Assembly: GCA_963920525.1 (NCBI GenBank)
Contig: OY986440.1
Coordinates: 1,302,001 to 1,366,000 of the forward strand
Length of the DNA stretch: 64,000 nucleotides
Direction of reading: 5' to 3'
Source of the DNA: Dichetophora obliterata
Taxonomy: Eukaryota; Arthropoda; Insecta; Diptera; Sciomyzidae
Made by a program: the position numbers and the translations under genes
The notes under the pieces: generated by a model
Databases searched by the model: none
What the model saw: the letters and a program-made list of their open reading frames with translations, nothing else
Told to the model about the DNA's origin: nothing
Part shown: piece by piece, positions 1 to 9,546 of the stretch
Layout: every line of letters begins with the position of its first letter
Position numbering within the stretch: the first letter of the stretch is position 1

Positions 1-492
1 TTTGAAATTTTATAATTTTGAAATTCTGACGACGGATTCGGATTCAGTGACCCATATTTTGTGTATGATTTTTTTTTGCCTTCCCCGAATTCTCAAAACT
101 ACAGAAAAATAAGGTGGCAACCCTATCCACCATCTTGAATTTTAAAATTCTGACTTCAGATTCGAAATCAGCGACCCCTAAACACTAATAAATGACTACA
201 AACTACAAAAAATAAAGGTGGCAACCCTATCCACCATCTTGAATTTTAAAATTCTGACCTTAGATTCGAAATCAGCGATAAAATTAATTTTGTCCTTGAA
301 AAAACACCCCAGATTAAACCGGATATTTTTTCCATAGCGACTCTCACAAAAGCCACATGGCGGCCATCATTAAAAAATTGTCAACTCTGCGCCTCTCCTA
401 AGCGGCCATTATACTTTTGTGGAAGGAGGAGGAGCCACAAAAACAGCCAGTGTTGTGCAAAAGTTTATGAGAAGTATAAGTGTTGTGTAAAT
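1..492 (+). repeat. Partial S-type unit at left edge
   Basis: The window opens inside a unit, about 60 bp after its anchor. It holds one module (GTGTATG, nine T), the 104-bp subrepeat followed by its second copy, and the invariant body, so it is an S unit cut on the left. It carries two markers, AAAATAAGG in place of AAAGAAGG near 106 and TGTCCTTG in place of TGACCTTG near 290. The same pair occurs together at about 9.16/9.35, 58.33/58.52 and 60.86/61.04 kb, which links this edge to those units. Confidence 0.9.
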
Positions 493-1286
493 TTGAAACC
501 AGTTTCAATGCCTTCCTACACTCATTACCAATTCCTAGAGAACCCTATGATTTTGAAATTTTATAATTTTGAAATTCTGACGACGGATTCGGATTCAGTG
601 ACCCATATTTTGCGTATGATTTTTTTTTTGCCTTCCCCGAATTCTCAAAACTACAGAAAAAGAAGGTGGCAACCCTATCCACCATCTTGAATTTTAAAAT
701 TCTGACTTCAGATTCGAAATCAGCGACCCCTAAACACTAATAAATGACGTTTAAAATTCTTAAAAAGACATATTATTAGGTGGCAACCCTATTATTTCGA
801 ATCTTTATAATTTTGAAATTCTGACGACGGATTCGGATTCAGTGACCCATATTTTGTGTATGATTTTTTTTGCCTTCCCCGAATTCTCAAAACTACAGAA
901 AAAGAAGGTGGCAACCCTATCCACCATCTTGAATTTTAAAATTCTGACTTCAGATTCGAAATCAGCGACCCCTAAACACTAATAAATGACTACAAACTAC
1001 AAAAAATAAAGGTGGCAACCCTATCCACCATCTTGAATTTTAAAATTCTGACCTTAGATTCGAAATCAGCGATAAAATTAATTTTGACCTTGAAAAAACA
1101 CCCCAGATTAAACCGGATATTTTTTCCATAGCGACTCTCACAAAAGCCACATGGCGGCCATCATTAAAAAATTGTCAACTCTGCGCCTCTCCTAAGCGGC
1201 CATTATACTTTTGTGGAAGGAGGAGGAGCCACAAAAACAGCCAGTGTTGTGCAAAAGTTTATGAGAAGTATAAGTGTTGTGTAAAT

Positions 1287-1838
1287 TTGAAACCAGTTTC
1301 AATGCCTTCCTACACTCATTACCAATTCCTAGAGAACCCTATGATTTTGAAATTTTATAATTTTGAAATTCTGACGACGGATTCGGATTCAGTGACCCAT
1401 ATTTTGCGTATGATTTTTTTTTTGCCTTCCCCGAATTCTCAAAACTACAGAAAAAGAAGGTGGCAACCCTATCCACCATCTTGAATTTTAAAATTCTGAC
1501 TTCAGATTCGAAATCAGCGACCCCTAAACACTAATAAATGACGACAAATTACAAAAAATAAAGGTGGCAACCCTATCCACCATCTTGAATTTTAAAATTC
1601 TGATCTTAGATTCGAAATCAGCGATAAAATTAATTTTGACCTTGAAAAAACACCCCAGATTAAACCGGATATTTTTTCCATAGCGACTCTTACAAAAGCC
1701 ACATGGCGGCCATCATTAAAAAATTGTCAACTCTGCGCCTCTCCTAAGCGGCCATTATACTTTTGTGGAAGGAGGAGGAGCCACAAAAACAGCCAGTGTT
1801 GTGCAAAAGTTTATGAGAAGTATAAGTGTTGTGTAAAT
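1287..1838 (+). repeat. Representative S-type unit (552 bp)
   Basis: One module only: after the head and module (10 T) the sequence passes directly to the GACAAATTACAAAAAATAAA form of the subrepeat junction and the body, with no 58-bp linker. The junction here reads GACGACAAATTAC, against GACTACAAACTAC elsewhere. S units start at 1287, 5813, 21408, 23551, 26975, 29120, 41776, 43919, 47343 and 49487. All are 552 bp because all have 10 T. Confidence 0.92.
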
Positions 1839-2703
1839 TTGAAACCAGTTTCAATGCCTTCCTACACTCATTACCAATTCCTAGAGAACCCTATGATTTT
1901 GAAATTTTATAATTTTGAAATTCTGACGACGGATTCGGATTCAGTGACCCATATTTTGCGTATGATTTTTTTTTTGCCTTCCCCGAATTCTCAAAACTAC
2001 AGAAAAAGAAGGTGGCAACCCTATCCACCATCTTGAATTTTAAAATTCTGACTTCAGATTCGAAATCAGCGACCCCTAAACACTAATAAATGACGTTTAA
2101 AATTCTTAAAAAGACATATTATTAGGTGGCAACCCTATTATTTCGAATCTTTATAATTTTGAAATTCTGACGACGGATTCGGATTCAGTGACCCATATTT
2201 TGTGTATGATTTTTTTTTGCCTTCCCCGAATTCTCAAAACTACAGAAAAAGAAGGTGGCAACCCTATCCACCATCTTGAATTTTAAAATTCTGACTTCAG
2301 ATTCGAAATCAGCGACCCCTAAACACTAATAAATGACTACAAACTACAAAAAATAAAGGTGGCAACCCTATCCACCATCTTGAATTTTAAAATTCTGACC
2401 TTAAATTCGAAATCAGCGATAAAATTAATTTTGACCTTGAAAAAACACCCCAGATTAAACCGGATATTTTTTCCATAGCGACTCTCACAAAAGCCACATG
2501 GCGGCCATCATTAAAAAATTGTCAACTCTGCGCCTCTCCTAAGCGGCCATTATACTTTTGTGGAAGGAGGAGGAGCCACAAAAACAGCCAGTGTTGTGCA
2601 AAAGTTTATGAGAAGTATAAGTGTTGTGTAAATTTGAAACCAGTTTCAATGCCTTCCTACACTCATTACCAATTCCTAGAGAACCCTATGATTTTGAAAT
2701 TTT

Positions 2704-2947
2704 ATAATTTTGAAATTCTGACGACGGATTCGGATTCAGTGACCCATATTTTGCGTATGATTTTTTTTTTGCCTTCCCCGAATTCTCAAAACTACAGAAA
2801 AAGAAGGTGGCAACCCTATCCACCATCTTGAATTTTAAAATTCTGACTTCAGATTCGAAATCAGCGACCCCTAAACACTAATAAATGACGTTTAAAATTC
2901 TTAAAAAGACATATTATTAGGTGGCAACCCTATTATTTCGAATCTTT
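2704..2947 (+). repeat. Internal 243-bp module (copy-number variable)
   Basis: The module begins at ATAATTTTG and holds, in order, a GACGACGGATTCGG motif, the GNGTATG site, a poly-T tract, the EcoRI-type hexamer GAATTC, the subrepeat starting GGTGGCAACC, and a 58-bp AT-rich linker that includes a truncated GGTGGCAACCCTAT. The next module starts at 2948 with the same ATAATTTTG. S, M and L units carry one, two and three modules. The last module in each unit replaces the linker by TACAAACTACAAAAAATAAA and then runs into a second subrepeat. Counting by unit type gives 162 modules in the 78 complete units. Confidence 0.93.
2761..2770 (+). repeat. Variable poly-T tract of the module
   Basis: A run of T follows GNGTATGA and precedes GCCTTCCCC in every module. 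I see 8 (e.g. second modules of the units at 493, 5019, 61241, 63074), 9, 10, or 11 T (units at 6365, 27527, 47895). First modules are mostly GCGTATG or GTGTATG with 10 T, while last modules of M units are mostly GTGTATG with 9. This tract accounts for nearly all one-base length differences between units. Confidence 0.9.
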
Positions 2948-3048
2948 ATAATTTTGAAATTCTGACGACGGATTCGGATTCAGTGACCCATATTTTGTGT
3001 ATGATTTTTTTTTGCCTTCCCCGAATTCTCAAAACTACAGAAAAAGAA

Positions 3049-3215
3049 GGTGGCAACCCTATCCACCATCTTGAATTTTAAAATTCTGACTTCAGATTCG
3101 AAATCAGCGACCCCTAAACACTAATAAATGACTACAAACTACAAAAAATAAAGGTGGCAACCCTATCCACCATCTTGAATTTTAAAATTCTGACCTTAGA
3201 TTCGAAATCAGCGAT
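3049..3215 (+). repeat. 104-bp subrepeat pair within the monomer
   Basis: GGTGGCAACCCTATCCACC starts at 3049 and again at 3153, exactly 104 bp later. Both copies continue through CATCTTG, the palindrome GAATTTTAAAATTC, TCTGAC, AGATTCGAAATCAGCGA. The first ends in ACCCC, the second in TAAAA at the junction with the body. The 5-bp ends of GGTGGCAACCCTATCCACC are inverted repeats (stem GGTGG/CCACC, 9-nt loop). The unit at 59755 has lost exactly one such period. Confidence 0.92.
3073..3086. repeat. 14-bp perfect palindrome GAATTTTAAAATTC
   Basis: The sequence reads the same on both strands and occurs once in every subrepeat, so two to four times per unit and about 240 times in the window. One copy near 44.12 kb is broken by a T to C change (AAAATCCTG), and one near 10.55 kb reads AAAATTCCG just beyond it. 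Its high AT content and symmetry make it a candidate for a bend, cruciform or dimeric-protein site, but no specific binder can be named. Confidence 0.85.
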
Positions 3216-3292
3216 AAAATTAATTTTGACCTTGAAAAAACACCCCAGATTAAACCGGATATTTTTTCCATAGCGACTCTCACAAAAGCCAC

Positions 3293-3303
3293 ATGGCGGC
3301 CAT
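3293..3303. other. ATGGCGGCCAT palindrome, YY1/Pho-like core
   Basis: ATGGC and GCCAT face each other around a central G. ATGGCGGC matches the core of the known YY1/Pho consensus (GCCAT; AANATGGCGGC). A further GCGGCCATTATAC lies about 45 bp downstream in the same unit. The match is read directly; binding is inference, and the short core could arise without function. Each unit has one copy. Confidence 0.45.
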
Positions 3304-3350
3304 CATTAAAAAATTGTCAACTCTGCGCCTCTCCTAAGCGGCCATTATAC

Positions 3351-3378
3351 TTTTGTGGAAGGAGGAGGAGCCACAAAA
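3351..3378. repeat. Perfect inverted repeat, 8-bp arms, GG-rich loop
   Basis: TTTTGTGG at 3351-3358 is followed by a 12-base purine loop AAGGAGGAGGAG and by CCACAAAA at 3371-3378, the exact reverse complement. The last GG of the left arm plus the loop gives four GG runs (GGAAGGAGGAGG), a possible two-tier quadruplex. The structure is in every unit; units ending near 23.55, 29.12, 43.92 and 49.49 kb have one extra G in the loop, and a few S-adjacent units have one mismatch in the right arm (CCACAAGA). Folding in vivo is inference. Confidence 0.85.
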
Positions 3379-5018
3379 ACAGCCAGTGTTGTGCAAAAGT
3401 TTATGAGAAGTATAAGTGTTGTGTAAATTTGAAACCAGTTTCAATGCCTTCCTACACTCATTACCAATTCCTAGAGAACCCTATGATTTTGAAATTTTAT
3501 AATTTTGAAATTCTGACGACGGATTCGGATTCAGTGACCCATATTTTGCGTATGATTTTTTTTTTGCCTTCCCCGAATTCTCAAAACTACAGAAAAAGAA
3601 GGTGGCAACCCTATCCACCATCTTGAATTTTAAAATTCTGACTTCAGATTCGAAATCAGCGACCCCTAAACACTAATAAATGACGTTTAAAATTCTTAAA
3701 AAGACATATTATTAGGTGGCAACCCTATTATTTCGAATCTTTATAATTTTGAAATTCTGACGACGGATTCGGATTCAGTGACCCATATTTTGTGTATGAT
3801 TTTTTTTTGCCTTCCCCGAATTCTCAAAACTACAGAAAAAGAAGGTGGCAACCCTATCCACCATCTTGAATTTTAAAATTCTGACTTCAGATTCGAAATC
3901 AGCGACCCCTAAACACTAATAAATGACTACAAACTACAAAAAATAAAGGTGGCAACCCTATCCACCATCTTGAATTTTAAAATTCTGACCTTAGATTCGA
4001 AATCAGCGATAAAATTAATTTTGACCTTGAAAAAACACCCCAGATTAAACCGGATATTTTTTCCATAGCGACTCTTACAAAAGCCACATGGCGGCCATCA
4101 TTAAAAAATTGTCAACTCTGCGCCTCTCCTAAGCGGCCATTATACTTTTGTGGAAGGAGGAGGAGCCACAAAAACAGCCAGTGTTGTGCAAAAGTTTATG
4201 AGAAGTATAAGTGTTGTGTAAATTTGAAACCAGTTTCAATGCCTTCCTACACTCATTACCAATTCCTAGAGAACCCTATGATTTTGAAATTTTATAATTT
4301 TGAAATTCTGACGACGGATTCGGATTCAGTGACCCATATTTTGTGTATGATTTTTTTTTTGCCTTCCCCGAATTCTCAAAACTACAGAAAAAGAAGGTGG
4401 CAACCCTATCCACCATCTTGAATTTTAAAATTCTGACTTCAGATTCGAAATCAGCGACCCCTAAACACTAATAAATGACGTTTAAAATTCTTAAAAAGAC
4501 ATATTATTAGGTGGCAACCCTATTATTTCGAATCTTTATAATTTTGAAATTCTGACGACGGATTCGGATTCAGTGACCCATATTTTGTGTATGATTTTTT
4601 TTTGCCTTCCCCGAATTCTCAAAACTACAGAAAAAGAAGGTGGCAACCCTATCCACCATCTTGAATTTTAAAATTCTGACTTCAGATTCGAAATCAGCGA
4701 CCCCTAAACACTAATAAATGACTACAAACTACAAAAAATAAAGGTGGCAACCCTATCCACCATCTTGAATTTTAAAATTCTGACCTTAGATTCGAAATCA
4801 GCGATAAAATTAATTTTGACCTTGAAAAAACACCCCAGATTAAACCGGATATTTTTTCCATAGCGACTCTCACAAAAGCCACATGGCGGCCATCATTAAA
4901 AAATTGTCAACTCTGCGCCTCTCCTAAGCGGCCATTATACTTTTGTGGAAGGAGGAGGAGCCACAAAAACAGCCAGTGTTGTGCAAAAGTTTATGAGAAG
5001 TATAAGTGTTGTGTAAAT

Positions 5019-5812
5019 TTGAAACCAGTTTCAATGCCTTCCTACACTCATTACCAATTCCTAGAGAACCCTATGATTTTGAAATTTTATAATTTTGAAA
5101 TTCTGACGACGGATTCGGATTCAGTGACCCATATTTTGTGTATGATTTTTTTTTTGCCTTCCCCGAATTCTCAAAACTACAGAAAAAGAAGGTGGCAACC
5201 CTATCCACCATCTTGAATTTTAAAATTCTGACTTCAGATTCGAAATCAGCGACCCCTAAACACTAATAAATGACGTTTAAAATTCTTAAAAAGACATATT
5301 ATTAGGTGGCAGCCCTATTATTTCGAATCTTTATAATTTTGAAATTCCGACGACGGATTCGGATTCAGTGACCCATATTTTGTGTATGATTTTTTTTGCC
5401 TTCCCCGAATTCTCAAAACTACAGAAAAAGAAGGTGGCAACCCTATCCACCATCTTGAATTTTAAAATTCTGACTTCAGATTCGAAATCACTGACCCCTA
5501 AACACTAATAAATGACTACAAACTACAAAAAATAAAGGTGGCAACCCTATCCACCATCTTGAATTTTAAAATTCTGACCTTAGATTCGAAATCAGCGATA
5601 AAATTAATTTTGACCTTGAAAAAACACCCCAGATTAAACCGGATATTTTTTCCATAGCGACTCTCACAAAAGCCACATGGCGGCCATCATTAAAAAATTG
5701 TCAACTCTGCGCCTCTCCTAAGCGGCCTATATACTTTTGTGGAAGGAGGAGGAGCCACAAGAACAGCCAGTGTTGTGCAAAAGTTTATGAGAAGTATAAG
5801 TGTTGTGTAAAT
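5019..5812 (+). repeat. Divergent M unit with clustered private variants
   Basis: This unit carries several changes not seen together elsewhere: GGCAGCCC in the linker near 5309, GAAATTCCGACG near 5343, an eight-T second tract, AATCACTGACC in place of AATCAGCGACC near 5487, GGCCTATATAC in place of GGCCATTATAC near 5726, and ACAAGAAC near 5760. The following S unit (5813) has GGCCATTTTAC. ACAAGAAC also occurs in the bodies of the units starting at 21408, 26975, 41776 and 47343. Confidence 0.85.
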
Positions 5813-8800
5813 TTGAAACCAGTTTCAATGCCTTCCTACACTCATTACCAATTCCTAGAGAACCCTATGATTTTGAAATTTTATAATTTTGAAATTCTGA
5901 CGACGGATTCGGATTCAGTGACCCATATTTTGTGTATGATTTTTTTTTTGCCTTCCCCGAATTCTCAAAACTACAGAAAAAGAAGGTGGCAACCCTATCC
6001 ACCATCTTGAATTTTAAAATTCTGACTTCAGATTCGAAATCAGCGACCCCTAAACACTAATAAATGACTACAAACTACAAAAAATAAAGGTGGCAACCCT
6101 ATCCACCATCTTGAATTTTAAAATTCTGACCTTAGATTCGAAATCAGCGATAAAATTAATTTTGACCTTGAAAAAACACCCCAGATTAAACCGGATATTT
6201 TTTCCATAGCGACTCTCACAAAAGCCACATGGCGGCCATCATTAAAAAATTGTCAACTCTGCGCCTCTCCTAAGCGGCCATTTTACTTTTGTGGAAGGAG
6301 GAGGAGCCACAAAAACAGCCAGTGTTGTGCAAAAGTTTATGAGAAGTATAAGTGTTGTGTAAATTTGAAACCAGTTTCAATGCCTTCCTACACTCATTAC
6401 CAATTCCTAGAGAACCCTATGATTTTGAAATTTTATAATTTTGAAATTCTGACGACGGATTCGGATTCAGTGACCCATATTTTGTGTATGATTTTTTTTT
6501 TGCCTTCCCCGAATTCTCAAAACTACAGAAAAAGAAGGTGGCAACCCTATCCACCATCTTGAATTTTAAAATTCTGACTTCAGATTCGAAATCAGCGACC
6601 CCTAAACACTAATAAATGACGTTTAAAATTCTTAAAAAGACATATTATTAGGTGGCAACCCTATTATTTCGAATCTTTATAATTTTGAAATTCTGACGAC
6701 GGATTCGGATTCAGTGACCCATATTTTGCGTATGATTTTTTTTTTTGCCTTCCCCGAATTCTCAAAACTACAGAAAAAGAAGGTGGCAACCCTATCCACC
6801 ATCTTGAATTTTAAAATTCTGACTTCAGATTCGAAATCAGCGACCCCTAAACACTAATAAATGACTACAAACTACAAAAAATAAAGGTGGCAACCCTATC
6901 CACCATCTTGAATTTTAAAATTCTGACCTTAGATTCGAAATCAGCGATAAAATTAATTTTGACCTTGAAAAAACACCCCAGATTAAACCGGATATTTTTT
7001 CCATAGCGACTCTCACAAAAGCCACATGGCGGCCATCATTAAAAAATTGTCAACTCTGCGCCTCTCCTAAGCGGCCATTATACTTTTGTGGAAGGAGGAG
7101 GAGCCACAAAAACAGCCAGTGTTGTGCAAAAGTTTATGAGAAGTATAAGTGTTGTGTAAATTTGAAACCAGTTTCAATGCCTTCCTACACTCATTACCAA
7201 TTCCTAGAGAACCCTATGATTTTGAAATTTTATAATTTTGAAATTCTGACGACGGATTCGGATTCAGTGACCCATATTTTGCGTATGATTTTTTTTTTGC
7301 CTTCCCCGAATTCTCAAAACTACAGAAAAAGAAGGTGGCAACCCTATCCACCATCTTGAATTTTAAAATTCTGACTTCAGATTCGAAATCAGCGACCCCT
7401 AAACACTAATAAATGACGTTTAAAATTCTTAAAAAGACATATTATTAGGTGGCAACCCTATTATTTCGAATCTTTATCATTTTGAAATTCTGACGACGGA
7501 TTCGGATTCAATGACCCATATTTTGTGCATGATTTTTTTTTGCCTTCCCCGAATTCTCAAAACTACAGAAAAAGAAGGTGGCAACCCTATTCACCATCTT
7601 GAATTTTAAAATTCTGACTTCAGATTCGAAATCAGCGACCCCTAAACACTAATAAATGACTACAAACTACAAAAAATAAAGGTGGCAACCCTATCCACCA
7701 TCTTGAATTTTAAAATTCTGACCTTAGATTCGAAATCAGCGATAAAATTAATTTTGTCCTTGAAAAAACACCCCAGATTAAACCGGATATTTTTTCCATA
7801 GCGACTCTCACAAAAGCCACATGGCGGCCATCATTAAAAAATTGTCAACTCTGCGCCTCTCCTAAGCGGCCATTATACTTTTGTGGAAGGAGGAGGAGCC
7901 ACAAAAACAGCCAGTGTTGTGCAAAAGTTTATGAGAAGTATAAGTGTTGTGTAAATTTGAAACCAGTTTCAATGCCTTCCTACACTCATTACCAATTCCT
8001 AGAGAACCCTATGATTTTGAAATTTTATAATTTTGAAATTCTGACGACGGATTCGGATTCAGTGACCCATATTTTGCGTATGATTTTTTTTTTGCCTTCC
8101 CCGAATTCTCAAAACTACAGAAAAAGAAGGTGGCAACCCTATCCACCATCTTGAATTTTAAAATTCTGACTTCAGATTCGAAATCAGCGACCCCTAAACA
8201 CTAATAAATGACGTTTAAAATTCTTAAAAAGACATATTATTAGGTGGCAACCCTATTATTTCGAATCTTTATAATTTTGAAATTCTGACGACGGATTCGG
8301 ATTCAGTGACCCATATTTTGTGTATGATTTTTTTTTGCCTTCCCCGAATTCTCAAAACTACAGAAAAATAAGGTGGCAACCCTATCCACCATCTTGAATT
8401 TTAAAATTCTGACTTCAGATTCGAAATCAGCGACCCCTAAACACTAATAAATGACTACAAACTACAAAAAATAAAGGTGGCAACCCTATCCACCATCTTG
8501 AATTTTAAAATTCTGACCTTAGATTCGAAATCAGCGATAAAATTAATTTTGACCTTGAAAAAACACCCCAGATTAAACCGGATATTTTTTCCATAGCGAC
8601 TCTTACAAAAGCCACATGGCGGCCATCATTAAAAAATTGTCAACTCTGCGCCTCTCCTAAGCGGCCATTATACTTTTGTGGAAGGAGGAGGAGCCACAAA
8701 AACAGCCAGTGTTGTGCAAAAGTTTATGAGAAGTATAAGTGTTGTGTAAATTTGAAACCAGTTTCAATGCCTTCCTACACTCATTACCAATTCCTAGAGA

Positions 8801-9546
8801 ACCCTATGATTTTGAAATTTTATAATTTTGAAATTCTGACGACGGATTCGGATTCAGTGACCCATATTTTGCATATGATTTTTTTTTTGCCTTCCCCGAA
8901 TTCTCAAAACTACAGAAAAAGAAGGTGGCAACCTCATCCACCATCTTGAATTTTAAAATTCTGACTTCAGATTCGAAATCAGCGACCCCTAAACACTAAT
9001 AAATGACGTTTAAAATTCTTAAAAAGACATATTATTAGGTGGCAACCCTATTATTTCGAATCTTTATAATTTTGAAATTCTGACGACGGATTCGGATTCA
9101 GTGACCCATATTTTGCATATGATTTTTTTTTGCCTTCCCCGAATTCTCAAAACTACAGAAAAATAAGGTGGCAACCCTATCCACCATCTTGAATTTTAAA
9201 ATTCTGACTTCAGATTCGAAATCAGCGACCCCTAAACACTAATAAATGACTACAAACTACAAAAAATAAAGGTGGCAACCCTATCCACCATCTTGAATTT
9301 TAAAATTCTGACCTTAGATTCGAAATCAGCGATAAAATTAATTTTGTCCTTGAAAAAACACCCCAGATTAAACCGGATATTTTTTCCATAGCGACTCTCA
9401 CAAAAGCCACATGGCGGCCATCATTAAAAAATTGTCAACTCTGCGCCTCTCCTAAGCGGCCATTATACTTTTGTGGAAGGAGGAGGAGCCACAAAAACAG
9501 CCAGTGTTGTGCAAAAGTTTATGAGAAGTATAAGTGTTGTGTAAAT

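Larger units (their letters stand above)
2634..3428 (+). repeat. Representative M-type monomer (795 bp)
   Basis: Chosen as a clean example. The head is at 2634-2703. Module 1 runs from 2704, with its poly-T tract at 2761-2770 and a 58-bp linker at 2890-2947. Module 2 starts at 2948, with poly-T of nine and a subrepeat at 3049-3152. A second, slightly diverged copy of the subrepeat begins at 3153 and runs to about 3215; it has CCTTAG where the others have CTTCAG. The invariant tail is 3216-3428. M units are the commonest type (51 of 78). Poly-T lengths 10+9 give 795 bp, 10+10 give 796 and 9+9 give 794. Confidence 0.95.
3216..3498 (+). repeat. Invariant monomer body (about 283 bp)
   Basis: This is the part of each unit not made of modules or subrepeats: a tail (3216-3428) joined to the head of the next unit (3429-3498). 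It contains CACCCCAGATTAAACCGGAT, the ATGGCGGCCAT palindrome, a pyrimidine-rich CTCTGCGCCTCTCCTAAG, the long inverted repeat with GGAGGAGGAG loop, and TATGAGAAGTATAAGTGTTG. By eye it is the least variable part of the array: the recurring changes are CTCTC/CTCTT, TGACC/TGTCC, ACAAAAGCC/ACAATAGCC, ACAAAAAC/ACAAGAAC and one inserted G. I recognise no gene, tRNA or known mobile-element terminus in it. Confidence 0.85.
493..9546 (+). repeat. Satellite units 1-12 (M, S, 5M, S, 4M)
   Basis: Unit anchors are at 493, 1287, 1839, 2634, 3429, 4224, 5019, 5813, 6365, 7162, 7957 and 8752. S units start at 1287 and 5813; all others are M. The unit at 6365 is 797 bp because its second poly-T tract has 11 T. 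The unit at 8752 carries GCATATG instead of GCGTATG and CCTCATCC instead of CCCTATCC. This left flank shows no complete higher-order copy inside itself, but its last 2.3 kb (about 7.5-9.8 kb) reappears near 56.7-59.0 kb. Confidence 0.93.

Noticed and set aside
493..690. Recurring 65-90 codon open frame, once per unit on the + strand
   Set aside because: It starts at TTG (GTG in the longer form), spans both body and module, ends in the subrepeat, and changes length with the poly-T tract. One unit has an in-frame stop. Low-complexity FYNFEI-like content reflects the AT-rich repeat. No domain, signal peptide or known family is visible, so I do not call it a gene.
2761..2770. RNA polymerase III terminator or intrinsic terminator at the poly-T tract
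   Set aside because: A T run is present, but no upstream GC-rich hairpin or pol III promoter is visible, and the run is simply part of every module.
2915..2924. Telomere-like TTAGG in TATTATTAGGTGG
   Set aside because: A single TTAGG per linker with no tandem TTAGG runs; chance match.
3098..3115. CENP-B-box-like TTCGAAATCAGCGACC
   Set aside because: Against the core TTCG-4N-A-2N-CGGG it keeps TTCG and the CG, but has C for the central A and AC for the last GG. Six of nine essential bases in an AT-rich repeat is weak.
3216..3498. Helitron, MITE or SINE origin of the body
   Set aside because: The inverted repeat is internal, not terminal. I see no flanking target-site duplications, no CTRR terminus in the right place and no A/B box pair for a tRNA-derived SINE. 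An ancient element origin stays possible but unsupported.
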